From positions 1-64,000 of the forward strand of contig JANPJM010000059.1 in assembly GCA_031425525.1 (NCBI GenBank): 64,000 nucleotides of DNA, read 5' to 3'. Positions 26,337 through 34,646 of this stretch are shown in pieces. The translations under genes and the position numbers were made by a program. The first letter of the stretch is position 1, and each line of letters begins with the position of its first letter. Under the pieces are notes generated by a model. It made no database searches. It had not been told where the DNA came from and saw nothing but the letters and a program-made list of their open reading frames with translations. Origin of the DNA: JANNMJ01 sp031425525 (GTDB lineage: Bacteria > Bacteroidota > Bacteroidia > Cytophagales > Hymenobacteraceae).

Positions 26337-26420
26337 CGTAGCCGGCACTGTCCCAGTGCCGGAGTTGATTCGCCACCCGGTATTCGCCACCACCTCGGCA
26401 CTGGGACAGTGCTGGCTACG
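26337..26420. repeat. Inverted repeat of two self-complementary arms
   Basis: Arms 26337-26361 and 26396-26420 are inverted copies (24 of 25 match). Each arm also contains its own hairpin (CGGCACTG/CAGTGCCG), so alternative folds are possible. It lies between the VWA and AAA genes. Confidence 0.75.
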
Positions 26421-26499
26421 TCTGCCTTCCCGAACCCCCACCGCCTCTTTCCGGTTACACACGGCGGGCCGGACACCTCGGCCCGCGTTACTTTGCTCG

Positions 26500-28059
26500 A
26501 TGCCTCACCACCCCGAACCTACCACCCTCGGCCAGCTCAAAGCGGCCGGTTACCAGTCGCGCACCGTTAAAGAAGAGTTGCGGGCGAATCTGGTCGATAA
26601 GCTCAAAAGCGGCGAAAATGCGTTTCCGGGCATTTTTGGTTATGATGAAACCGTCATCCCGGACTTGCAGCGGGCCATTCTGGCCGGCCACCACATCAAC
26701 CTGCTGGGCTTGCGCGGGCAGGCCAAAACCCGCATCGCGCGGCTGCTGATCGGGTTGCTCGACGAGTGGGTGCCCGCCGTGGCCGGCGCCGAGCTGAACG
26801 ATGACCCGCTCCGGCCGCTTTCGCGCTTCGCCCTCGATTTGCTCGCCGAACACGGCGATGCCACGCCCATCCGCTGGATGCACCGCGATGAGCGCTACAC
26901 CGAAAAACTGGCCACGCCCGACGTGTCCGTCGCCGACCTCATCGGCGACGCCGACCCCATCAAAGCTGCCACCCTGCGCCTGCCGTATTCCGACGAGCGC
27001 GTCATCCATTTCGGCCTCATTCCGCGCGCGCACCGGGGTATTTTCGTCATCAACGAGTTGCCCGATTTGCAGGCGCGGATTCAGGTCGCGCTGTTCAATA
27101 TCTTGCAGGAAGGCGACATTCAGATTCGCGGTTTCAAGGTGCGCCTCGCGCTCGATTTGCAATTTGTGTTCACCGCCAACCCGGAAGATTATACCAATCG
27201 CGGCTCCATCGTGACGCCGCTGAAAGACCGCATCGACGCGCAGATCATTACCCATTATCCGAAAACGCTCGAAATCGGTCGCGCCATCACGCAGCAGGAG
27301 GCTAAGCTCACGCCCAACCAGCGCGAAACGGTCAAGCGGCACCCGTTGCTCGCCGATCTGGTCGAGCAGGTAGCCATCGAAGCCCGCCAGAGCGAGTACG
27401 TCGATGCCAAATCGGGCGTCTCGGCGCGCCTCACGATCTCTACCTACGAGTCGGTGGTGGCTGCCGCCGAGCGCCGCGCCCTGCTCAACGGCGAACCCAC
27501 TACGCTCACGCGCATTGCCGACCTGCTGGTGGCCGCGCCCGCCCTCACCGGCAAGATGGAGCTGGTGTACGAAGGCGAGCAGGAAGGCCCCGCCATCGTG
27601 GCGCAAAACCTGATGGGTAAGGCGTTGCGCGCGCAGTTCATCAAGTATTTCCCCGACCCCGATAAGGTCAAGAAGGCGAAAGGAAAGGACGGCAAAGCCG
27701 GTTCCGACAATCCCTATACCCCCATCGTGACGTGGTTCGGTAATGGGAACAGCCTCGACCTCCTCCACGACCTTTCCGACGTCGAATACCGCCGCGCCCT
27801 CGACGCCGTGCCCGGCCTGGCCGCCGTGGTAAAGTCGAGTGTGCCCGATGACCTCGTGCCCGACGATGCCGCCCGCTACCTGCTGATGGAGTTTGCGCTG
27901 CACGGCCTCGTCGAGCATTCGCAGCTCTCGCGCCAGCGCCTCAGCGGCGGCTCGCAGTTCAAAGACCTCTTGAGCGGGATGTTTCAGATGCCCTCCTTCG
28001 AGAGCGGCGACGAGGACGACGAGGACGAAGACGACACCCCGCGCCGCAAGCGTCGGTAG
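26500..28059 (+). CDS. MoxR/magnesium-chelatase-like AAA+ ATPase
   Basis: 519 residues from ATG 26500; the longer frame reads through the inverted repeat and is not used. The AAA+ core shows a variant Walker A, GLRGQAKTRIARLL (Ala-Lys-Thr instead of Gly-Lys-Thr), a Walker B-like GIFVINELPDL, sensor motif VFTANPEDYTNRGSIVTPLKDRID, and the helical insert of the chelatase I group. The C-terminal ~150 residues are a helical extension ending in a very acidic Asp/Glu run and a basic tail. It likely forms a ring that acts with the VWA protein encoded just upstream. The extended GDADPIKAATLRLPYSDERVI loop is typical of the Bacteroidota branch. Substrate unknown. Confidence 0.88.
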   Translation: MPHHPEPTTLGQLKAAGYQSRTVKEELRANLVDKLKSGENAFPGIFGYDETVIPDLQRAILAGHHINLLGLRGQAKTRIARLLIGLLDEWVPAVAGAELNDDPLRPLSRFALDLLAEHGDATPIRWMHRDERYTEKLATPDVSVADLIGDADPIKAATLRLPYSDERVIHFGLIPRAHRGIFVINELPDLQARIQVALFNILQEGDIQIRGFKVRLALDLQFVFTANPEDYTNRGSIVTPLKDRIDAQIITHYPKTLEIGRAITQQEAKLTPNQRETVKRHPLLADLVEQVAIEARQSEYVDAKSGVSARLTISTYESVVAAAERRALLNGEPTTLTRIADLLVAAPALTGKMELVYEGEQEGPAIVAQNLMGKALRAQFIKYFPDPDKVKKAKGKDGKAGSDNPYTPIVTWFGNGNSLDLLHDLSDVEYRRALDAVPGLAAVVKSSVPDDLVPDDAARYLLMEFALHGLVEHSQLSRQRLSGGSQFKDLLSGMFQMPSFESGDEDDEDEDDTPRRKRR

Positions 28060-28118
28060 GGGAGGGGCGGAATCAGGTCTAGGCTGATTTCCCCTGATTA
28101 TAGGATATTTTAATGAAA

Positions 28119-28156
28119 GGGAGCTTCGGGGCGGTGCCGCGAAGCTCCTTTTTTTA
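28119..28156 (+). terminator. Intrinsic terminator after the AAA+ gene
   Basis: 9-bp stem GGAGCTTCG/CGAAGCTCC (28120-28128 and 28140-28148) followed by seven T. Confidence 0.85.
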
Positions 28157-28770
28157 TCTCCGAAGGCGCGTGCACGCCCCCCAAAGGCGGCACTTTGGAC
28201 GCGGCGGAATAGCCACCAGCCCGCCGGGAGATGTCCGAAACGGCCTGTCCAGGGGGTAATGAAAGGATAATCTGAAAAATAATCTTCTTTTTTGGCAGCG
28301 TCAGGCCGGTTTTGCCGCCATTCGCCCGTCATATGGTAGTATGGAAGGGTATCAATCTGCCAAACGCAACCCTACATTTGTTCAACGCCATGCTGGGTTA
28401 CGCCCCGTAGCGCCCCTTCTGCCTTTTGCGGCTCGCCTCTCCGGCGCGCCGCCCGTGATCTCCCCCCGACAGACTTAGCTGAATGATGTTCCACCGATTT
28501 CCCGTGTGCGTATGCGCCCTGCGTTCGCTTTTTTGCCCCTCGCTGCCGGCCCGCGCCTTGCGCCGCCCGTAGCGCCCGGCCTCCCACCTCCTTGGCTTTC
28601 CGGTCGCCCGCAAGGGCAGCCAGTGCGCCGGCGTCTCGTGTCTCCTTTCGGGGGCGAGCTGCTGCTTCTTCCATCCCTTGTTGCCCGCACCGGTTTCCGG
28701 CTGCTGCGCCGCCGCTACGGCTGGCGCGGGCGGGCCGAGGAGCATAGTAGGTGCGGCCCGCGAGCGCACG
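28157..28770. other. Long intergenic region before the 28976 gene
   Basis: Over 600 bases. TACATTTG at 28373-28380 fits a -7 element on the plus strand, but lacks a TTG at the right distance. Small open frames at 28506-28793 and on the minus strand are Arg/Pro-rich and have no family features. If the -7 element is real the mRNA of the 28976 gene has a leader of about 600 bases. Confidence 0.4.
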
Positions 28771-28806
28771 AAAAACCCGCCGGTCGTTTCTGAGACATCC
28801 GGCGGG
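28771..28806 (-). terminator. Minus-strand terminator-like hairpin with no minus-strand gene upstream
   Basis: CCCGCCGG/CCGGCGGG stem (28776-28783 and 28799-28806); on the minus strand it is followed by TTTTT. Nothing annotated on the minus strand would need it. Confidence 0.55.
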
Positions 28807-28975
28807 CCTTCGTTCCGTCTCGCACCATAGTCAGGGGGACGGGCCGCCCCTTCTACATTGCTTCGGATCGTCGCTCACCCTACGCTCACGCGCGGGGCAG
28901 AAACAAGCAAGTCTGCAAAGGACGGCATTCGGAGCGCTGAGTTTATTTCTCACGTTCGTTTTCCAGTCGAACAAG

Positions 28976-30979
28976 ATGTTTTCTACCATCAAAGGAGCTG
29001 CGCGCGTTGCGCTGGCGGCTACCGTTTTTTGTGCGTTGAGCCTGACGGCTTCGGCGCAGGCAGTCTCCGCTACGTGGGGAGGCTCCACCACAAACCCATT
29101 GCTCGATATTACGGCCCCCACCCCGCCCACCTATTGCATTGCGCAGGGTACCACGTCGGCCAACGATGTCGTTTTTACTTTCACGCCCCCATCCGGCACG
29201 ATAGCTTCCGACGTTAGCTGGCGGGTAGCGGGTGACTTTGTTGGGGTCAGTCCACAGGGTCAAACGGGTAACTCCTTCACGGTGCGCTCCGGTGCCGGTT
29301 TCGGCAAAATGCGCGTAACCGTTACCTATCTGACGGATGGGGTGTGCGTGCCCCGTACGTTTACCTGCGCCCCCAACCCCTCAACGACTATCCTGGTACC
29401 GTCCAAGACCGTCAATACACGCTCGTTCGACTTCTTCAAGACATTCCCGAACAGCGCGTGGAACATCAAGGGGCCGACCTGCCTACCGGCCAACAATCCG
29501 TCGGTGGTGTATTCCGTCGATCCAGCCCTGATTTCGACTACCACGCAGATTCAGTCGGGCGTCGGTACCGACAATTATGACTGGACGGTGACTTATACGG
29601 CCGGCGGAAACGTGGCGTTTACGACGCCGGGAGATGGTAGTGCCATCGTCCTGGCCGGGGATGATCCAACGACTCCGATACAGGAAGGTGTCCTGACGGG
29701 TTCGTTCATCGTAAATGTTAAGGTTGGCAAGTGCAACTTGAGTACCGGGAAGCAGATCACGGTGAACGTCGCGACGCCGATTGCTGCTGTCATTACGAAC
29801 AACACACTAACGTGTAAGCCGATTGGCAGTGCGACCAATGCCGGTTTTACCATCGGCAACCAGAACGGCGTAACCTACACGCTCACTAGTATCGGAGGGT
29901 TGATCGTATCGCCCACCAGCATCGCCAGTTCGGTGGCTACGGGGACGACAGCGATTACGGTTTCGGGCATTACCAACACCAATACGGGCAGCGTCATCGT
30001 GACGGCGGTCGGGAACACGGGTACCTGCTTCGGCAACCAAACCGTCACGCTGCCCCTGACGCGGGTGCTGGCGGCGGGCCCGAACGTGATAACCCCCACT
30101 TGCGTGACTCCCAGCACGGCCAACACCATCTTCACGTTGTTCAATGCACCGGTAGGGCAGAACGTGACATACACGCTGTCGGGCACGGGTTGGGTGTTCA
30201 CCGGGGGCGGCACCACCACCACGAATGCCACGGGTACCGTGTCGGTCACGACGGGGGCCGGCCAGGGCACGCTGTCGGCCACGGTAACGCCGGTGGTTAT
30301 GGGGTGTACGAGCCCCACGATTTCGCAGGTGGTGAAAGTGCGCTCTCCGGGTAGCTGCTCCTGGACTATCGACGGCTCGGCCAACGATGGCTCCTACCGC
30401 ATGGTTGGTTCTACCCCGGCATGCTACCCAACCCGGTCGAGCAGCGACCCGCTGGGCCGTCCGCAGGATCCGGCAGTGACGTACTCGTTTACGGCCGTTG
30501 TGCCGGCGTTTATGGGTGCCCCTGGCTACACAGATACCTTCAACAACCGTCCGGCCAACTTCTTCGATAACGGCCTCGGAGCGCCGTATCCTCCCGGTAC
30601 GTCCATCACAGCTACCGTACTCTCGCCACTCACATGTCTGTTTGGCACCATCACCGTAGGGTTCCGCCCGGCGCCCGGAGGCGGTGGGCAGCCCAACAAT
30701 ACGGCTCCCGCCAGCCAACGCACGATCCTGGAGCGCGAAGACATCGCCGCGTTCCCGAATCCGGCCGATGGCGTGATGAAGGTGGAACTGGCGCGGGTGG
30801 TACGCGGCGACGCGCACGTGACCTTGCTCGATGCAACCGGCCGGGTCGCGCTGCAACAGACAACAGCATCGGCACTGGCTACCCTCGACACCCGCACGCT
30901 GTCCGCCGGTCTTTACACGCTTCGCGTCCGGTTGGCCTCGGGGAACGTCTTCACCCAGCACGTCTCCATCAGCCACTAA
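28976..30979 (+). CDS. T9SS cargo protein with Ig/PKD-like domains
   Basis: 667 residues from ATG 28976, where a typical signal peptide starts (ends LTASAQ). The body is Thr/Gly/Asn-rich beta-sandwich sequence: repeated Ig/PKD-like modules such as FTFTPPSGTIASDVSWRV, VTYTLTSIGGLIVSPT and VTYTLSGTGWVFTGGG. Residues ~585-667 are a type A T9SS sorting domain (AAFPNPADG, LLDATGRVALQQT, LSAGLYTLRVRLASG). It is a surface or secreted structural protein, perhaps adhesive. The N-terminal half is related to the protein at 37885-38841, which lacks the sorting domain. The open frame extends upstream to 28751, but that part overlaps the hairpin and is not used. Confidence 0.85.
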   Translation: MFSTIKGAARVALAATVFCALSLTASAQAVSATWGGSTTNPLLDITAPTPPTYCIAQGTTSANDVVFTFTPPSGTIASDVSWRVAGDFVGVSPQGQTGNSFTVRSGAGFGKMRVTVTYLTDGVCVPRTFTCAPNPSTTILVPSKTVNTRSFDFFKTFPNSAWNIKGPTCLPANNPSVVYSVDPALISTTTQIQSGVGTDNYDWTVTYTAGGNVAFTTPGDGSAIVLAGDDPTTPIQEGVLTGSFIVNVKVGKCNLSTGKQITVNVATPIAAVITNNTLTCKPIGSATNAGFTIGNQNGVTYTLTSIGGLIVSPTSIASSVATGTTAITVSGITNTNTGSVIVTAVGNTGTCFGNQTVTLPLTRVLAAGPNVITPTCVTPSTANTIFTLFNAPVGQNVTYTLSGTGWVFTGGGTTTTNATGTVSVTTGAGQGTLSATVTPVVMGCTSPTISQVVKVRSPGSCSWTIDGSANDGSYRMVGSTPACYPTRSSSDPLGRPQDPAVTYSFTAVVPAFMGAPGYTDTFNNRPANFFDNGLGAPYPPGTSITATVLSPLTCLFGTITVGFRPAPGGGGQPNNTAPASQRTILEREDIAAFPNPADGVMKVELARVVRGDAHVTLLDATGRVALQQTTASALATLDTRTLSAGLYTLRVRLASGNVFTQHVSISH

Positions 30980-31046
30980 ACTGATAGCAGAGCCTTTGTA
31001 ACCCAACCCCCGAAGGCATCGCACCGCAGTGCGACGCCCGACCAAT

Positions 31047-31084
31047 GCCCCCGCCCCCTTGCCCTCGGGCAAGGGGGCGGGGGC
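31047..31084. repeat. Perfect 18-bp-arm GC hairpin
   Basis: Arms 31047-31064 and 31067-31084 are perfect inverted copies with a 2-base centre. No T run follows, so it is a REP-like hairpin that may still stabilise the mRNA end of the preceding gene. Confidence 0.7.
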
Positions 31085-31178
31085 TCAGGGGACTTTCCAA
31101 AGCCGATTTTGATTGATCACGCGGACCTCCTTGGTCGCTCGTAATTCACCTTCCCTCACCTCGTTATTTTTAGTACGA

Positions 31179-34100
31179 ATGCGTTACCACCTATTTTCTA
31201 GAATATGTAGCCTGTTGCTGGCGCTTGGTGCGTCATTGGCTCCCGTGGCGGCCCAGCCGACCGCCCCGCTTCCCAGTGGTACACCTATTACCGGTCTGCC
31301 GCATTGGGTGTGGCAGGCGCCGCAACCTACCGGCTATTTCCTGCGGGCGTTGCAGACGTTTCCCGACTCGGCGATGATCGCGGTGGGTGGCCACGGCACG
31401 GCCCTCAAAACCACCGATGGCGGCCGGGTCTGGCAGGTGCTGCCGACGGGCACCGACCGCGAACTCGAATCCATCTCCTTCGCCGATACGCAGCGCGGCT
31501 GGGTCGGTGGCCCGTCGCCGGTCATCAACCCGGTCACGCAGTGGCGCGGCGGGCCGGGCCGGGTGCTGCGCACCACCACCGGCGGCGCCACCTGGGCCGC
31601 GCAGGTGTTTGAACCGCAGAGCGCGTGGGCAGTAGAGGTGGCCGCTGCCTCGGCCACCGTGGCCTGCGTGGCGTACCAAGCCGGCCGGATTGTGCCCCGG
31701 ACGAACATCGGCGAAGAGTTAGGGCCACGGCTGCGCCGCACCACGAACGGGGGCCAAGCCTGGGCGTTGGTGGCCTTGCCAGTACCCGTCGGTTTTCTGC
31801 TTCGCGAAATCACGAACTTATCGTTCGTCAGCCCGACCACGGGCTTTGTACACATCCGGCTGGGGGGCACCAGCCGGCAACTGTTGCGCACCACCGACGC
31901 GGGCCTGACGTGGCAACCAATCGCTACCGACAGCAGCGTAACGGGCTTCGTGCCCGACCGGTATTCCTTCCTCGACAGCCGGCACGGCTGGCTGGCGGGG
32001 GGGAATTCGCAGACCGGGGCAGGTACCTTTTACCGAACGCGCGACGGTGGGCAAACCTGGACGCCGCTTGCGATGCCCGTCGCTTTTGGGGGCGGTACCG
32101 TCGGGATCGAGTTCCCTTCCTTCGCCGACCCGGCGCGCGGGGTACTGTATTCCCGCAACAATCGCCGGTTCTACGCGACGGCCGACAGCGGCTTTACCTG
32201 GCAGGAAATCTTTACCGTGCCCGAAGGCAACGCCACCATCCGGGCGCTACAGCTACGCCCCGACGGGCGAGCCTGGTGCGTAGGCGACAACGGCTTCGTG
32301 GCGACGGCAGCCGACTATGGCCGAAGCTGGCAGCGGCGCGCTCCCTCGACGACGCTGGTGCAGAGCGCCCGCGACCTGACAATGGCAGACCCCACCCACG
32401 GCTGGGCCCGGCCCTACACCGAGTACGGCGTAGAAGCGAACACCCGCTTGCTGCGGACTACCACGCGCGGGGCGGAGTGGACGGAGCTCGACCTCGCCCA
32501 ACGCACCACCAGCGTTAGCTGGCTCGCCTCGCGGCTGGGGGCGGCGGCTTTCCCCGACCGCGATACGTTGTGGGTGGGCGGCAGTGATATTGTGGCCAAC
32601 GAAGGCTTTGTGCTGCGCTCGACCGATGCGGGCGCCACCTGGCTGCGCCAGACATTGCCCGCCGCCCCCTTCGCCGTGACCGACCTGGCCCACTGGGGTG
32701 GGCGGCGCATCGTGGCCATCGGGCCGCAGCAAACCCTGCACGTCACGCGCGATGCCGGCCAGACCTGGACACGGGCCGTGGTGCCCGGCACGCGGGCCTT
32801 GCAGCGCGCTACCTGGGCCGATTCGGCCACGATCTACGTCACCACCGACTCGGCGTCGCTGCTCAAGAGTGTCGATGCGGGGCGCACGTGGCAACTGCTC
32901 ACGCCGGCGAATTACTCCCCCGACGCATTCGGGCGGGGCAGGAAGCTGACGTTTACCTCCCCGTTGGTGGGCTATTTCGGTCTCAGCTCCGTGGTCGCCC
33001 GCACGACCGACGGTGGACTGACGTGGACTGCACCGCCGACTTACACCGGCACTCCAGGGCTCTTTTACTCCCCGGGGATACAGTTCGTGGCTTTCCGCAC
33101 TGCCCGCGAGGGCTGGGCGGTGGGGCAGGCGGAGATCTACAGTACGCGGGACGCGGGGCAAACCTGGACGCTACAGGCGTTCGTGAGTGCCGGCAACTTC
33201 CCGGGTTACGGTGCGGCGGCGGGCTACGACCAGAGTTCGTTGGTGGATCGCTACAACGCGTTTAATGTCGGCTCGGGCATCACGCGTTATTCCGAGAAGT
33301 ACATCCAGACCGACGCCAGTGCCGCCGCGCCCCGTACCTATTGCTTGGGCGAGACGATAACGGTTCCGTTTGATACCGTAGGTACGTTCGTCGCAGCGGA
33401 TCGCCACTTTCGCGTAGAACTCAGTAATACGATGGGGCGCTTCCGCCCGAATGAAACCACGATTCTACCGCTGGTCGGGGCCGACTCGCTCGCCCCCCTG
33501 CGCGCCACCCTGCCCGCCACCCTGGCGGCGGGCACCCGCTACCGCGTGCGCGTCATCCGCGCCGATAGCTCGGTACTGGGCGGCGACAACGAACGCGACC
33601 TCACCATCTGGCCGCGCCCCGCCGCCGTGGCCGTGGCGCCCGTCGATTCGGCCCGCATTTGCGCCGGCGATTCGGTGCAACTCACCGCGCCCGCCGGGTT
33701 CGGCCAGTACCAGTGGACGCGCGACGGCGCCCCCACCGCCACCACCGCCAGCGTGTGGGTGAAAACCGGTGGTACGTACACCGTGCAGGTGGCGCTGGGC
33801 GGCAACTGCTTCGGCCCCGCCTCGCAGCCCGTCACGGTGCGCGTGACGCCCCGGCCCGCCGCGCCCGTGGTGGTGGACACCAGCGCCGGCACCGTCCGGC
33901 TCACGGCCACGCCCGCGCTGCCGCCCCCGGCTAGCTACGTTTGGACGGGGCCGGGCGGCGTCGTGGTGCCTGGTGCTACCGGCAACACGCTGCTGCTGAC
34001 GAGCGCCGCCCAGAACGGCCTGTATTCCGTGACGCTCACCCAACGCGGGTGCGCCTCGGCGGCCTCGGCGCCGGTGCAGGTGCTGATTATCGGCCTGGCC

Positions 34101-34364
34101 GAAGACGCCGCCGACGCGGTAGGCCTGAGCGTGGCGCCCAACCCGGCGAGCGAGGCCATAACCGTGCGCGTGAGTGGCCGCGCCACCGGCCTACGCACGC
34201 TGGTGCTGCGCGACCTAGCGGGCCGGGCCGTGCTGACGCTCGCGGGCGAAGGCCGCGCGGCGGTGGTGGTGGAAGTAGCGGGCGTGCCCACGGGCACCTA
34301 TCTGCTCGCCGCCACGCTGGGCGATGGACGCCGCGTCACGCGGCGGCTCGTGGTGGCGCGGTAA
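31179..34364 (+). CDS. YCF48-like propeller T9SS cargo protein (paralog C)
   Basis: 1061 residues from ATG 31179; the frame upstream begins only with TTG. A signal peptide ending VAAQ is followed by at least ten repeats of the YCF48/BNR type, each with T-x-D-x-G-x-T-W (TTDGGRVWQVL, TTTGGATWAAQ, TTDAGLTWQPI, TRDGGQTWTPL, STDAGATWLRQ, TRDAGQTWTRA, TTDGGLTWTAP). Ig-like modules (~740-970) precede a type A T9SS sorting domain (~980-1061; VAPNPASEA, LRDLAGRAVLTL, GTYLLAATLGDGRR). Two large beta-propellers are likely. It is a tandem paralog of the next gene: bodies differ, but the last ~300 codons are almost the same at the DNA level. Confidence 0.88.
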   Translation: MRYHLFSRICSLLLALGASLAPVAAQPTAPLPSGTPITGLPHWVWQAPQPTGYFLRALQTFPDSAMIAVGGHGTALKTTDGGRVWQVLPTGTDRELESISFADTQRGWVGGPSPVINPVTQWRGGPGRVLRTTTGGATWAAQVFEPQSAWAVEVAAASATVACVAYQAGRIVPRTNIGEELGPRLRRTTNGGQAWALVALPVPVGFLLREITNLSFVSPTTGFVHIRLGGTSRQLLRTTDAGLTWQPIATDSSVTGFVPDRYSFLDSRHGWLAGGNSQTGAGTFYRTRDGGQTWTPLAMPVAFGGGTVGIEFPSFADPARGVLYSRNNRRFYATADSGFTWQEIFTVPEGNATIRALQLRPDGRAWCVGDNGFVATAADYGRSWQRRAPSTTLVQSARDLTMADPTHGWARPYTEYGVEANTRLLRTTTRGAEWTELDLAQRTTSVSWLASRLGAAAFPDRDTLWVGGSDIVANEGFVLRSTDAGATWLRQTLPAAPFAVTDLAHWGGRRIVAIGPQQTLHVTRDAGQTWTRAVVPGTRALQRATWADSATIYVTTDSASLLKSVDAGRTWQLLTPANYSPDAFGRGRKLTFTSPLVGYFGLSSVVARTTDGGLTWTAPPTYTGTPGLFYSPGIQFVAFRTAREGWAVGQAEIYSTRDAGQTWTLQAFVSAGNFPGYGAAAGYDQSSLVDRYNAFNVGSGITRYSEKYIQTDASAAAPRTYCLGETITVPFDTVGTFVAADRHFRVELSNTMGRFRPNETTILPLVGADSLAPLRATLPATLAAGTRYRVRVIRADSSVLGGDNERDLTIWPRPAAVAVAPVDSARICAGDSVQLTAPAGFGQYQWTRDGAPTATTASVWVKTGGTYTVQVALGGNCFGPASQPVTVRVTPRPAAPVVVDTSAGTVRLTATPALPPPASYVWTGPGGVVVPGATGNTLLLTSAAQNGLYSVTLTQRGCASAASAPVQVLIIGLAEDAADAVGLSVAPNPASEAITVRVSGRATGLRTLVLRDLAGRAVLTLAGEGRAAVVVEVAGVPTGTYLLAATLGDGRRVTRRLVVAR

Positions 34365-34646
34365 GGGCGTGCGCGGGAAAGGAGGGCAATACGACCCGTG
34401 CTGTGAGGCTTGAAAAGCGGGGTAAAAAAGAAAGCCTTTTTTCTTTACAAGGATTGATGGCGCCAAGCCGGTTCTAGGTGGTTTTTATCGTCCTAATAGC
34501 TGTAGCCCTGCCGCCGACCGACCCGGCCACTTCGCCCCGCCCGATCGGGTGCGGGCGGTGTGGCGATGGGAAATCACCCAAACCGTACTGCCGTAGCCTA
34601 CGCACCTTGCCGGCCTGCTTGTCCTATTTTTTTTCTTGCTCCCCCA

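Noticed and set aside
25203..28059. VWA-MoxR pair as part of a ternary conflict (defence) system
   Set aside because: No third effector component nearby, and VWA-MoxR pairs of this kind are common housekeeping genes in Bacteroidota.
26488..28332. 614-residue open frame on the minus strand
   Set aside because: Antisense to the AAA+ gene and its terminator; no recognisable features.
28506..28793. Possible 95-residue Arg/Pro-rich protein
   Set aside because: No signal peptide, family or conserved motif, and it runs into the terminator-like hairpin.
29807..31072. 421-residue open frame on the minus strand
   Set aside because: Antisense to the 28976 T9SS gene; also runs through the perfect GC hairpin.
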